DNA of 64,000 bases from Paramecium tetraurelia (taxonomy: Eukaryota; Ciliophora; Oligohymenophorea; Peniculida; Parameciidae). The notes under the pieces are model-generated. The model had not been told where the DNA came from. It ran no database searches and saw nothing but the letters and a program-made list of their open reading frames with translations. This document shows, piece after piece, positions 39,601 to 53,071 of the stretch. The position numbers and the translations under genes were made by a program. The DNA lies in contig NW_001799622.1 of NCBI RefSeq assembly GCF_000165425.1, positions 310,001-374,000 on the forward strand, in the 5' to 3' direction. The stretch's first letter is position 1. The number at the start of each line of letters is the position of its first letter.

Positions 39601-42600
39601 GAACACTTAAATGTTAAGGGATTTGATAGTTATTTTGCCTTCAAATGGGTTTTCTTTACTTCCTGCAATAATTTAACCTTAACTAATAATAATTGAACTG
39701 CTTTATAGAACTGACTCTTGTCTTTTCTTATCAAATATCAATTAGCCTTCAATTGTCAATTCATCCAACTCTGGTGGATCTATGTCTAAAATTATCTAAT
39801 AGCCTTTTTTAATTGTAACCTTGTCACCAACCTTTGGAATTTGATTTGGTTTCCATGCTAAAGGAGAAGACCAATTGTAAATAGTATTAACTTAATTATC
39901 ATTATTACCAGTATTTGTATTATCATTATTATTATTACCTGTATTAGTATTATCGGTATTATTATTATTTGTATTATCAGTATTATTGTTATCTGAATTA
40001 TTTGTATTACCAGTGTTATTATTATCTGTATTATTTGTATTACCAGTGTTATTATTATTTGTATTATCTGTATTGCCAGTGTTATTATTATTTGTATTAT
40101 CTGTGTTACCAGTATTATTATTATTAGAATTATCAGTATTATTATTATTAGTATTAGAATTGTCAGTATTTGTATTATCAGTATTACCATTATTATTATT
40201 GGTATTAGAATTATCAGTATTTGTATTTTCAGTATTACCACTATTGTTAGTATTACCATTATTATTTGTGTTATCAGTATTTCCAGTATTAGTATTATTG
40301 TCTGTATTACCATTATCAGTACCACCATTATTATTTTCATTACCAGTAGTATTATCTGTATTACTATCACCGCCATTATTATTATTATTGTTTTCAGTGT
40401 TATTACTATCTTAACCTCCACTAGATCCATCATCATTGTTTTAGATTAATAATATATTAGGACATTAAGCATTTTCATTTGCAAAGTTACATTAATCATT
40501 ATTTAAGCATATCATTCCTTTGACTTTAATTGGGTATTTACTCTTTTATTATTGACCAGAGATGCAAATATATAAAGATTTTGTAATCTAATCATTATAC
40601 CAATCACCAAATTAACAGTTTTATTAGTTAGGAATTTCCAACAATGGCTAAAATGCTTAATCTCTAAATCTGTAGACTTGGAAATTCTAATTACTTAATA
40701 AATACTAAATCTTGATTATCAAAGGATTCTATAAATTAGTCAAAGTAGAAGAGCTAATTATACTTAAATCAATAGCATCAGCATTAGGAAAATTGAATTA
40801 GGTCTCGAATACTTCAGTTTCTGTCCTTATAATAAGATTTAAATCATTAAATATATTTTACCACACAGAAAATAGTTTAAGGATATATGCTAAATTCTAT
40901 TAATCTTATTGTTATTGAGTATCTAATAAAATGTTTATTTGAATTCCATGACCTACAACAGAATGTGCAACATTGTTTTGGATATTCTTTACATCCCACC
41001 CTAAAGGTTGTGTCATCAGATGATCATGACTATTGATTCTATTAACAAAGATATTGAACCCAATATAATCACTTGAAATTGCCCTATTGTTAATGATAGT
41101 ATTTTATGGATTTGATATGTAAAATGCCGAGGATTATCTGTCTATATCTTACAATTAGTTTATGTATGTCTAAAAATTGAAGAAAGAACAAGAGTTGTCA
41201 ACATATTAGTTTGATTTTATACTAATAACTAGATTAGATTCAATTCTATTATGAATATCTGCAACACTAGTTAAATGAATAGCATTTCCAATGATATTAA
41301 AGCAGACATTATTTATTACCCTTAGATATTTTACATTATTCAATACAATGCATCTTGAATAACTGTCATGAATAGAATTACCTTCAATGAGTGATTAATC
41401 CATTTCTTCATTATTAAAAAAGTGAATGGGATATCTACCGACAAGATTAGTCTATCCTCCATTTGCAATTTCAACATTTGATATTTTGACTATGGTTCCT
41501 TCACTTTATCTTCCATTAATATGAATATGAACACCATAATTGTTTGAACCTTGTGATTCTGTCTGAATCAAAATGTTTCTTGACAATAAACCAACTTCAG
41601 TTTTCGATGTTAATTCTGATGTATGTGTATAACTGAGTGGTTTATCTAGAGTAATACTTTTTTTATCAGAACTAACAGCTTTGATAATTCTAATTTCATT
41701 CTCTTCAATATTATTACTACTAGTGGCAATTACAATGGATTCACCCACATTCCAATCTACGGATGAACTCAATTTAATTATGCTATCACCCTTTAAGACT
41801 TTAGAATCTAAGAAACTCCAAGTGAAAGTTCTTTATTTACCAAACATTTGGATTTAACACTTTATACATCCTATAACTTTGTTTCCAATTAAAGGGAATT
41901 AAAAATCGGTTTCTCTTCCGCTTATCATAATGATAGCTTAATGCTAGTAGGGTTAATCTTGAGACCCAATAATTAAGGAACCTTCCCTTAGTATAATTGA
42001 GTTGGCAATCAATTTGGTGTCTTGTTCATCAGCAAATATCAATGTTCCTTCAATAATTAGTCTCTCAAGTTGTTTTGTATTGACATCTAATAATACTTTT
42101 TAATAATTTTTAATTAGGACTGAATCTTCATCCTTTGGAACCTTATACTCCCATGTTGAAGCGTCTGACCACTTTTAAATATACATAAACTGTTATATAA
42201 CAAGAGCTTAAGCTTTTGACACATAGACAACTAATCCACTGTTATCTGTAAACACAGTTTTAATTCCAGTTTTACATGTAATTTATGTAGTAATAACACT
42301 CAATATAAGGCATTGGACATTATCTATGGTTACAATAGTTTAATCTGGAATGAAACCACTTCCCTTGATAGTTATTACAGTTTCTACATTTACAGGTCCA
42401 TATTTAGGTACCACTGATTCTACAATTGGTTGATGTTGATAAGGGAATGTGTTTGCATTTGACAAACTAGGTAATTGAATGCCATTTACATTTATATCAA
42501 GTTGGCAAGTAGTAAGTATATCATCATCATAGTAGATCCATCCGTATAATTCAATTTCAGAAAAGGAACATTAAGATCCTTAAACCCCTTGATCATCTAT

Positions 42601-45600
42601 GAATTTAATTGCATTAATCTTATCTATTGGCGTTTAAAGTATGACAATATTCCAACCTTCATTAATGTATTTTAATTATTCCAATGATATCCAGTTCTAA
42701 CCATCAATAGTATAATAAATTTTAATTGTCCTTAATTTGTTTTAATCAAATTCTAATTTTGGTTAAAATCTTAATTTAGTAAGTTTCAGCTAGGCATATT
42801 ATGATTTCAGATTAAATTATATAAAGCATGAGGTTTATGAATCAGATGAGTACTCTGTTGATATTATATCATCATATATATTCTGTGCTAATTCCATTTT
42901 ATCCCCTGATATAATCAAGTCTTTAAGAAGTATCTTGGAATATGGTGTAGATTATAATAATTATGATGGTAATAACATCGGAGCTAATACTTCTAAACTA
43001 TTGAAACTGGATGACAGCACTTTACAGGTCAATCCACAAAATTTGACTAAATGTGAAAAAGAGTTAGAAGAAAACCCTACACCACTTATATTGATAATGA
43101 CTCCACCTATAGTAGAAAAAGAAGGATTATTTACTGTTGGTGCTTGAGATTAATCCAAAATCAAATTTTCATAATTTCCATCTGAAAAAGTACCATAATA
43201 ACTGTCTACTCTTATTTCTATCTAGTAAGTTCCAATTGGAACATTTGAAAATTCTAATTCCAATATAGTTGAAGTTCCTGAATTCTTTTTTCCTGTTTAT
43301 ATTTCTGTTTCACCTATTAGTCGAACTGATACATCAGTCCCAGCCAGATTTTCTCCTTGAATTTTCAATTGAAAAGTACCAGAAATGTGAATAATTGCAT
43401 TTCTAGTAGCATCTAATTTATCTTCACTATCAATTTAAATTGAAGTCACTTTAGGAGATAGAGCATAATCTTTAATATTGATTGCCATGTTTCTAGTTAA
43501 TACTTTATCTTAGTTTTCTTGATCAATTTGATTTAATGTAAGCATGTATTAACCAGCTGTAAGTCTAGCCTTAAAATTACATTATATATCTGTAGAATTA
43601 ATCACTTTGATTTCAGTACATTCCTTATCTTATACTAAAATATCTTTAATGTAAATTTCATTGAATCCCCATCCCTTAATTAAGATCACACCTCCTCCAG
43701 AAGATGTATCACTTATAGATGTGATTCCCAATCCAAATCTTGTATACCAATATAGGAACGTAGAAGAATACGAAAGAACAGGTTGGGTTAAATGTAATCC
43801 TTAAGTCAACTGTGGAACTATAACAATAGTTACTTAATTAGCTGCTTAAGTAATCAGGGAGAATTTAGTTTGACCATTTTAACTGAAGGACAGTTTTATA
43901 GCCGCAAGCTTGGTCATTAAATCAGAAGCAGTAGCAGATAATTGGAATAACATTTAAACAGCTTATCCTGGGGTAAACTCTAGAATTTTTTAATCCCAAA
44001 CTATATCATATGATTAGAGAGCATCAATATATTGAGACTATTTGTAAAATAGTAAAGGATTGGAATTTTATTACTTAGCCTCTTCAGACCATAGCATTAG
44101 GTACTTTGGTTTATATTTAAGATAGTTAATTGTATTATCAAGAATTGTAACTTTAATAAAATCTGGAGCTAGTTGGTACTCAAATTTGCAGGCTAGACAA
44201 GTTGTTACATGCTTAAAGTTCTAGATGAGACGAAATACTCCAGATTGTACATCCAATATTTAGGGTGGACTCATACAAGATAGATTGGTGTCATTTCTAT
44301 ATGTAATATCACAAATCTAAGGGTTTACAGAATTAAAAGAGATAATACTCGGACCATTCAGAAAGTTAGATCCTAACACCTTTACTTGGTATCCACCAAA
44401 TGATTTAATTTTGATTGTCGATGAATTAGGAGTTAAGTGAGTTATTGAAATGTCAACTGTAATTGCTGATGATGTTTATCCATATTATTTCCTTTAAACC
44501 AATAATTGGGTTTTAGCTATTTCTAATGTAACATTGACTTGCACTGTTAGTAATTTGTCTTGTACATCAATTACTTAAATTTCCTTATTCTGAATAAATG
44601 CCTTAACATCCTGTAGGACTGTTCCAAAATTAGTTCCTGTTACTTGTAAAGTATCCCTGAAAAATGGTGATATTAAAATAGAACTTAACTTTGTTATGGT
44701 TAGTTTATAAGCCAAATTATAAGTAAATGAAGAGTCACTGTAGGAATTACCATTAAATTCAATTTTTATAGTTCCATCAGTTCCTGCAGGATGCATAAAT
44801 ACAATCTTCTAATTACTTACAGTCAAAGGAGTAATTTAAGTGGTTCCCATTTTTAGTACAAACTTTCTTGAAAAATCTTTTGGAAATCCAAGCCCTAACA
44901 AAGTAATTTCAGCTCCTCCATCAGGAGATGCAGAGCTAGGATTGATTGAGTTGAATTCTAATGATGTTAAAGCAGCAATCACACTTGGATCTCTTCTTAT
45001 GTATCCATATAGTTTGTTCAAGACAATAGGGTATTAGTTTGTACCAGCCTCTGCTACTACTTAAGCATTCTAGGTCTCAAGTGTACAAAGTAATTTAAAT
45101 AAATCACCATCATTTGTTTAAATCTTAATATCTCCACAAATAGCTCCTCTAAACTCAATAGTAAAATCAGTAGCTGCTAAAGTAAACTAAGCATCTGACT
45201 GAATAGTAAAGCTCAGACTCATAATTTCATTACTTACGCCATATGATTACAAAACAAATAAATTTGTCTACTAAAAGTTGAAATCACAAGCGCCCTCATA
45301 TAAACAAGCCCCTTGTCCTTCAGATGTAGAAACTTAAACCTAAGGTTTAGTACCATAGGTGAATAATTTAAGTGTTGGTATTGGTTCATACAACTGAGAA
45401 TTACAAGATTTTATGTTTTTGACTACCAAATTTACAATCCCATTCCCAGATTGTAAATTATTCCATGATGATTAGAAATTTTAGATAGTATTTGCACAAG
45501 AGCTAAAGAGTATATTCCAAATCTAACCATCCTTGGGTCTTCCCTCAGTCCAGACTATAGGTCTTTCACCTATTAGTCTTTAGAAATTATCAGCCAAAAC

Positions 45601-47674
45601 ACTTGGGTCAACATCATAGGATAATCCTTAGTTGTTATTTTCATCTACAAATATTTAAACTTAAGCTTTAACTGTTATTGATAATTTGAATGTTCCAGAA
45701 ATAGGATCTAAAGGTTCTTGTGTGGTTTGAGCATTAAAACTAAATTATTCCTGAGTTGTAATTAATTAAGGAAGAGACCTATCCTCTCCTCTATGAGAGA
45801 GAAATGTTATAATATATTAATTGCCTGCATAAGTTTCTGAAGCATCATCCAATATTAATCCAGAATTATCTAATTTATTTATTTTTACTTATGTTAAATA
45901 ATTACAACAATCCAATAGAGACTATTAAATTTAAGCACTATTATAGTTGAGAGTTATATCTTCAGTAGTGTAAGATAACTAGTTAGAGTTTGTAAATTTT
46001 AATTTAAAAGTATCCAACAATAATACATTTCCTTAGGAATTATAGATGTCAATCGATATGATTTCACTTTTAGGAGTGTAGGATGTTTTCACTTAAAACA
46101 ATTAACTTTATTTTGTATTTGGTGCTTACACCTCAGTAATTTTAGCATTCATTGAAAGAGTTACAAATCCTTTGCCTACAGTGTTAACATGAAAGATCTC
46201 TATATAATAATATTAGTTCTCCACTAAATTGACTGTTTATGATATTGAATTGACAGCTTTTGAACTATCCCATAATTATTCTCCCCAATAATTCCTATAT
46301 TAAGTAGATTGCTAACATGAAGCAGCTGGAGACTCAGCACGTATTGGTTTAAGTGTTTCAGCTGTTTAGATGTAGAAAGTAGCACAGTCATCAGCAGCCA
46401 ATAAAAATTAATATTCTCCAGATTGGGTTGCTTTCAAAAATCCTCTAAAATACTATCCATATTGAGACTCAACTTCGTCAATAGAATCTGGTTATGATTA
46501 TATACCATGTTAAATAATTCTAGCCTTTAATTCTTAAGAATCTGAAATTATGTCATTTCTGAAAACATCACAATTAGTATATTTATTTGTCAATCCTCTC
46601 AAATCATATTTAGTATGTAGTAACCCAGTTCCAGAGATGAAAACTGAGCCAACAACATTCAATGAATCTAGCAATATTTGATCTGTTATTTTTGGTATTT
46701 AGACCTTAAATTATTTACTTTATTTACTTTTAATTAATTTATGGATGCTTCTAACACTGTTATAGAAACATCTGTTCCTGAAATCTTGACAATATTATCA
46801 GTCAATCCGCTCTTGAATCCTTGCCCTTTTATGAGTAATATGAATGAGTCATTTGCTTCGTTTGACCATTATAGTGAAGATATTATAGGAAGCATTCTTA
46901 TTATAAAAACAAATTTTTACTTAAAGCTTTTTTAAGATAAGATGTTTCCTCTTCTAGTACTCAAATTGACTTGATAGGTTGATGAAATCAAGTCTTCTGC
47001 TAATTTGCAGGATATTACATCTTCACCCTTCTACATCTGGGTATTCAAAATTCGATATTGATTTTTAACACAATATTTCTGTCCGATAAGAATTTTCTCA
47101 ATCTCGTTTTGCTCTTCGCCTTACAATACCCACTGTCCTTTGGTAGTCAAGACAGAATTTGCAAACCCTATAGATGGGATTAAGTAATGTAGATATGGAG
47201 ATATTTCTTATTTATATGAAAAAAGGCATTTATTTGTCTAAGAAGTACATACTGATTTCTTATTATCAGATGTCTCAATAGACACAAGAAGATTTTGTAG
47301 GGAATTGTCATTTAACAAGGGTGCAGTAGTCTTACATGACACCTCTTACTCTTTAGCATATGTTTCATCTATGATACAAGGGTATTTGCCTATATACACT
47401 ATGTGGTTGGTTACGATTGAATCAAAACCTATAGCCTAAGGATAAAGATGACATTACTTTCATGTATAAGCTCGTTCCTCCCTATGTAGAACCATATAGA
47501 TTAGAAGTTTCTTTAAATTAACTGGTAGACACCCAAAACAAGTTTATGGTCTCAGTCTTTTAATTTTATTCAGGCACTAATGTAAGGGCTAGAGATATAG
47601 ATGAATTATTAACCTCTCAATTATTCAACACATATACAGGCAAACAAGTATTACAAAAATGATGAAGATACCAT
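36682..47674 (-). CDS. PKHD1L1: fibrocystin-L (PKHD1L1)-like giant surface protein
   Basis: A single 11 kb gene, about 3,600 residues. From the N-terminus: signal peptide MVSSSFLQYLFACICVEQLR; an IPT/TIG domain (GGTSLYMKAIGFDSIVTNH); a PA14 domain (about 46100-46600, QYFRGFLKATQSGEYQFLLA); a series of IPT/TIG domains (about 42400-45900, for example SPDGGAEITLLGLGFPKDF); a first G8 domain (about 41450-42180); parallel beta-helix repeats with NNVCFNIIGNAIH; an Asn/Thr/Asp/Gly linker (39930-40410); a second G8 domain (about 39450-39880, AWKPNQIPKVGDKVTIKKGY); more beta-helix; a membrane span LSIVIPLAFIILITIVCIRR near 36850 and a short tail. This order is that of PKHD1L1. Only some of the introns were placed, so internal frames are not all verified. 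Confidence 0.85.
39930..40410 (-). repeat. in-gene minisatellite: Asn/Thr/Asp/Gly linker between two G8 domains
   Basis: Imperfect tandem copies of a roughly 33-bp unit (and shorter sub-units of TTA-rich triplets) lie within the fibrocystin-L-like gene. On the coding strand they give units such as GNTNNTDNNNT and GNTDNTNNNNT, rich in N-x-T sequons and so potentially heavily N-glycosylated. The neighbouring units differ at single positions. The antisense strand is open too and would encode Leu/Val-rich frames, which I treat as artefacts. Confidence 0.8.
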
Positions 47675-48292
47675 CTATTTCAGAATTAATTAATATAAGA
47701 GTCCCAAATACAATTCCGCTATATAGCACAGAATTGTAAAAACTCTACCATATATATATAATAGTAAAATCAGATGAAAGGGAAACCCTTAAAAAAATAG
47801 ATCATTTTATATTTATAATCATGCTTATTATATATGATAATATTTTTTGAAAATATTTATTAAATAATTAAATTTTTAATATAAATTATCTTGTGAAACA
47901 AACAGTTCTATTTTTTGTTCTTTTTGATCTTTTTTTTTGACTAAAAAAATACGAACTGAATTTAATTTTCACGTAAATACTTAATCTATTTTCATTCTTT
48001 CATTTTAATAACAAGAAAAAATATTAGATATTAGTCCACATTTGAAGTTGTATCCTTTTTTATTATATATTCTAATCGATATGACAAAACCAAGGATATC
48101 TATGGCAATCTAATACAATTTTAAATTTCTTCTAAATTGTTATTCTTGCAAGTCTTAGCGTAAATTTAGCTTACAATTTTAATACACAATTATGTTTATA
48201 GATATTAAATTGATCAAACTAACACATTAAATATTCTATATTTCTCAATTCTTAATGGTGTTCTAAAATCAAAGATCATTATTTTTATATTT
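47675..48292. other. AT-rich region upstream of the fibrocystin-L-like gene
   Basis: About 620 bp between the minus-strand giant gene start and the cathepsin relic. Extremely AT-rich with poly-T runs near 47880-47950. No coding-like frame; presumably the promoter of the giant gene. Confidence 0.5.
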
Positions 48293-48595
48293 ATGATTCG
48301 AACAATCTTAACAATTGCCACAATTTCCCTGCTTTTGCTAAACTAATTACTAACAAACAGAATCCTAACCACTCACTGAGTTTGAAATTTGGTAATAGAA
48401 GCATCAGAAGATGTACATTGGTGAAGAAAGAATCTATAGAGAAGCTGTTTATTAGGCTAATAAATAAAAGATTGAAAATCATAATAAGGAAGAGGACAGA
48501 ACTTAGATATGGGGGAAAATCAATTTATGGCCTTGACTTAAGATGAATTTATATCATTATATTTGACTCAAGTGGATGCGCCAAAATTAGTTTGA
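48293..48595 (+). pseudogene. truncated, frameshifted cathepsin propeptide
   Basis: A relic of a papain-family gene related to the one at 35688. It begins MIRTILTIATISLLLLNQ (signal peptide), then after a first frame break TEFEIWQQKHQKMYIGEERI and KIENHNKEEDRT, then after a second break (a missing base at about 48507-48511) MGENQFMALTQDEFISLYL, and a stop at 48593. These correspond in order to the paralogue's signal peptide and I29 propeptide. The catalytic domain is absent: DNA after 48595 has no papain-like frame. No intron fits the two breaks. Confidence 0.8.
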
Positions 48596-48803
48596 TTTAT
48601 TTATGGTTAACTGTTTTTTAAAATATATATAATTAAATTTGTTCAAAGTATCAACTTGTAACATCTTTTCAACTTATTGGAGTTTTTAAACTACATATTT
48701 TTTCATTAAACAAATCATCAGCCTTAGAAAATTTCAATCTGTTAATTACTATAATAAGCATATCGAATTATATAATGATTTATTATTAATAACTATTCAA
48801 ATA

Positions 48804-49717
48804 TCAAAAGTAATCAAATCCCTTACTTTATCTAATGGTACGGAATGATCTTTCGTGAGTTATATTATGCTTTTATTTTGGTAATTTAAATAAAGGAAGT
48901 GTTGTAAAACTTGGTTTTTTAATAAACTTTTATAGTTGATAAGTGTCTGCGTCAGTTAGATCATCTTCATCATTATTGACTTTTTCTTCTTCCTTTTTCT
49001 TCTTTTCTTAAGTGAAAGTTAATTTAACTCCTGGTTTCAAAGGGAAAGCTTCAAAATTATATGGTTCATCATACTGTGTTTTGACTTTGGTGGATACCTT
49101 TAATTTAAATAAAGCTTATTGATTAATAATGTTCTCTTCAGCAACAGCTTCTGATTGTTTTTTATCAACTCTTCCTTATAATTTACTTTTGACTGTATTG
49201 ACAATAGGACTCAATTATTTAACTTATTCTCTCTTCCTCATTATACTGCCATCGGAATCGTAAGCTTAATAATCTTTTAATGGTTTTTTAGATAACAACA
49301 ATTTAACTTAGATTTGTCTTGCTGGATGAATGTATTCGTTATAAGGCAAATTTTGATCTCTGAGTTTAGCATTTTTCTTATCCTTCTTCTTCTTCATGGC
49401 TTCTAATCTATATTTATCATCAGATTTGTCTCTGTCAACTACAATGAGGGATGGTTTGGGTTCATAAGTTTCAAAAAGACCATAATTTTTTTTGACTTCC
49501 AATTCCTATTAGGATGTACTCTCGTTTAATTTGATTGATTATCGTTTCCATAAGACTGATTAGACATGTTGAGTAGTGTGTCTATCAAAAACTGGAGTTT
49601 ACTTTAGTTTAAATTCTTAAATACTGGTTCATCATCATGAACGTAGATCTAATCAGGAACACTATATTCAAGGATGTATAGCTCCAATAGCTATTAACAA
49701 TGCTCTAAGGCAATCAT
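48804..49717 (-). CDS. unknown acidic/basic protein (296 aa)
   Basis: One 23-nt intron (near 49591-49613, AAG acceptor) gives 297 codons. N-terminus MIALEHCQQLLELYILEYSV then PDQIYVHDDEP and VFDRHTTQHVQSVLWKRQ; the middle is Lys-rich (EAMKKKKDKKNAKLR), then VSTKVKTQYDEPYNFEAFPL and an acidic stretch (EEEKVNNDEDDLTDAD) with a basic end. Composition suggests a nuclear or nucleic-acid-associated factor, but I recognise no domain. It starts 23 bp after the stop of the SANT gene on the same strand. The C-terminal ~40 residues after DTYQL are less certain. Confidence 0.6.
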
Positions 49718-49740
49718 AAAATAATTAAAGATAATTATAA

Positions 49741-50764
49741 TCAATAATCTAACTAATTATTATATTCTGGTCTAATTTTTAGATACTCTTCGTAATCCTG
49801 GGGTTACACTTGTTGAATGTATTCATGCATATCTTCTCTTTTGAGATTCACATCATTAAGGAATTGTTAATACTCAATCCCATTAGCCATATAAGGATGA
49901 TAGTAAAATTATTTATCAAACATCAAATAATAAGGATCTTGCTCAACTAGTTATTCTAATATATTCAAACAATGTTACCATCTTTAGTAATCTCTACAAA
50001 TTAGCTTTTCTTTTTGCGTCCTGCACGACTTCTCTCATTTCTTGGCAATCTTTTTCCATTTTCTCCTCTGTGAGCATAGGGATTAAATTTTTGATGATGA
50101 CTTCTACATTGACTGGGAGTACGTGTACCAATTAGTTCACTCATTTGTTTAAATATTTTTGATGTTTTCTTCATCATTGACGAATTCATAATGTTTTCAT
50201 ATTGTGATAGGAAATTCACATAAGTTGTGTGTTCAATTGCTGACCAATGACCAGTATTTATGTTTTCTTTTTTTGGCTTTTTTGGTTGATGATGTTTGTT
50301 GGACTTTAAAGTCTATTTTGAACCCACAGGAGAACTATTGGTTACAATATCCGATTGCAATTTAGGCAACAAGGTACCCTATGTAAAATGTACAAGCGAA
50401 TATTATGGTTAGACTGCTGGTTTCATACTAAAGTGCTAAAGGATATAAAATACAAATCCTCCTTTTGAGGTTCTTCTTGTTATGCTTTAGTTTTAGGAAG
50501 CAATTCCTTTTAATCATCCCTTCCATAATAATACAACAAATACTTGTGTTTTTTTGATTTCTTTGTCTTGTTTTATGATTTCTGATCAACAACAATATCA
50601 TAATTGATTACTTGTTAAGGGTACTAAAATTAGGGATAAATTGGAAATTCGTTGAGATTCTAGTTCATAGCATATTCTATCATTTGATTTTTAGGCATGA
50701 CTTCATTCTCAAATTAATAAGCTGTTTGATAATCAACAGGAATTTAATAGAGAGGATGAATCAT
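49741..50764 (-). CDS. SANT/Myb-like DNA-binding protein (324 aa)
   Basis: Two introns (26 nt near 50464, 23 nt near 49985) give 325 codons. A single Myb/SANT domain: GHWSAIEHTTYVNFLSQYEN, then KIFKQMSELIGTRTPSQCRS and HHQKFNPY. The W-x(3)-E start and the R-T-x-x-Q-C-R-S-H-H-Q-K helix 3 match the single-repeat Myb class in plants and ciliates, where this helix contacts DNA. It is followed by a basic patch (RLPRNERSRAGRKKKS), likely a nuclear signal. The N-terminal half is Tyr/Pro/Gln-rich. Likely a transcription factor; target unknown. Confidence 0.8.
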
Positions 50765-50893
50765 GATTGCCGACAATAATTTTTATAAATTATATATTGA
50801 CTTTTTCAGAAATTCTCCTCAGGTATACTAAACTACTGTTACCATAAAGAAATAATACAAAATTTGATTTCTACTTATAGTAATATTATAAAA

Positions 50894-53071
50894 TCAATAT
50901 CTTTGAATGGGACTATTTCTTAGTTAGGATTTTAGTGTAGCATCATGGATGGACTTATTGGCTAGTAATTCAGCAGGAACTCCTATTCTACTGTTATATG
51001 CAGCTCTGGATACTAAGGTTTCAGGCAAAAGACTCTTGTCTAGTATGGTGTATTTCTCAATCATTTCAGTCAATTCTCTGTTCTTGATTGCCAATTAATT
51101 TTGGAGATCAGAGATTTGATCTGAAAGTAATCCTACTTAGGTATTGTAGGCACTCTTAAGGTTTTCAAATTAGTAAGCAGCACCTGAATCCATTTTATGT
51201 CTTAATTCATCTATTTCTAGATTCTTTTCTTATTCAAAATGGTGTAATTTGTCAATCAATTTGTCATTTTCATCTTGAATACGTTTTTGGATAAGTTCAG
51301 CATTATTTCTTTGGATTGTTAGATTCTCACATTCTTTAATTTTATTGTTATACATATCGAATGTCTTTTAGATTTCATATTTTTAATGATCAATTTATTA
51401 TTCCAATTATTTCTATTTCTCTCTGTTTTATGTATCTATTTCTTTAATAAGAGTCTTTAGGTCTTAGATTTCTTGAAGTTTTGATTTTTCAGTTTCAAAT
51501 GCTCTGAGTTTAACAAGTTCTAAATCATTTTATAAATTTCTTAATTTATCTTCAAACTCTAATTTGATTTAAGAATAGTTCTTAAGATTCTGTTAAATTT
51601 CTTGGTTTTTGTGATCTAACAAATTCTTTAAGTTGATTATTTCTTGATTCAATAATTAAATCTATTTTTGGAGATCAATTTACATATTTTCATATTAAAT
51701 GGTTAATCTTTCAATTCTGGCATGTTAATCAGCAATTTCTCTGTTTTTCTCATTCTCTAATAAAATGGCTCTTCGTTTTTGATCTTCAATAGTATTGATC
51801 AATCTTTGGATTTCCCCATCATAATAGTCCTTTTGTTATTATTTTTCAACAACTAATTTTTGGATATCTGAATTTTTATGATCAATAATTTCCTTAAGTT
51901 TTAGAATTTCTTTATGTAAAGCCTACAATTGATTTTCATGTGTTAATTTAAGATTAGTGGTATCATTATTATGAATGTTATCTAAATTAGTTTGGATATT
52001 ATGATTTTCTTATTGATGTAATTATTCATTACTCAAGATTTGTCTTCTTAGCATTTCAATTTCAGATCTCAATCCAGAAATCTCTAATTCTGATTGTATT
52101 TTTTACTTTTGATTTTGGTTGATTAGAGTTTCGATTTCTTGAGTCTTGATTTCTAACAAATTCTTAAGTTTGGTAATTTCTGAACCTTAAACATCTTGTT
52201 GATTCTCATGAGCAGTTTATTGATTTCTCAAATTGGTTTCTTGATACAAATCCAATTTCTACTTTTGTGCCAATAATTCATTTTGATGATCAATTTGAAT
52301 AGCAGTCAATCTAGATTTAGTGATATCTATTTCATTCATTAATCTTAATTAAGTATCTTAAGACTCTATTTTCTGTCTCTCAATTTGAGATTACAATTGA
52401 GCCACTTGTAATGTTCTATCTTCTAACATATCTCTAAGTTTCTTGAGTTGTGCCTCATACATATCAGCTTGACTATTATTTGATCGTTTAAATGTTTCTT
52501 AGATTTACGTTGTTTAGTTATCAGCCACATTTCTCTAATCCGAAATTATTCTATTTTTTTCTTGATCCAACGCACTGCTTCTGGCATTGGCTTTTTACAC
52601 TTCCAAAGTAAGAGCCTTGATCTCAGATTCATAATTCTGTCTTATCTACATGAGAGATCCCATTTGGGCTTCATATTTTTATTTCCACATCTCAGATTCA
52701 CTTTTTCTTTACAAAGCCATCTTTTGAGCTCTTTCCAATTGGCCTTGGAGAGCATTGTTAGATTCTAAGACTTCGACTACTTTATACTCTAGGTCGCCAC
52801 TCTTTTGCTAAACTAGACGTTAAAGTTCATTATCAGCCTTATATTTGGCCAACTCTCGTTCGAGTTCATGACATTTAATTCGATAATTCTCTGCATCTTC
52901 AGACACAATGCTAAAGTTCATCTTATTTTAGAGAGGGGAATGGATGTAAGGCGATTGATTATTGAGTGGATGTGCCTTCTTTACGGTGCCTGGTTATGAG
53001 AAGTCCTGACTAGCTAGGACTTACGAATATTTAGTTGGTGAAATAGTTCTTGGTTACATACTGAGGTTCAT
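50894..53071 (-). CDS. long coiled-coil protein (725 aa)
   Basis: A single intronless frame of 726 codons. A short Ser/Pro-rich head (MNLSMQPRTISPTKYSQVLA) precedes an unbroken coiled coil from about residue 50 to the end, with heptads such as RIKCHELERELAKYKADNEL and Asn in recurring positions. Many glutamines are TAA/TAG. It ends AELLANKSIHDATLKSQLRN. The length and lack of other domains fit a structural protein of cilia or basal bodies. I cannot assign an orthologue. Confidence 0.75.

Noticed and set aside
39930..40410. CRISPR-like array from regularly spaced repeats
   Set aside because: The repeats are contiguous, imperfect and in frame with no unique spacers; this is a coding minisatellite in a eukaryote.
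39986..40414. Plus-strand Leu/Val-rich open frame and minus-strand Ile-rich frame over the minisatellite
   Set aside because: Both are off-frame readings of the Asn/Thr repeat in the fibrocystin-L-like gene; flanking conserved domains fix the true frame.
49660..49760. A 50-bp overlap of the SANT gene with the next gene
   Set aside because: Ending the SANT protein at LDY (TGA at 49741-49743) needs no extra intron and leaves a 23-bp gap, so overlap is unnecessary.
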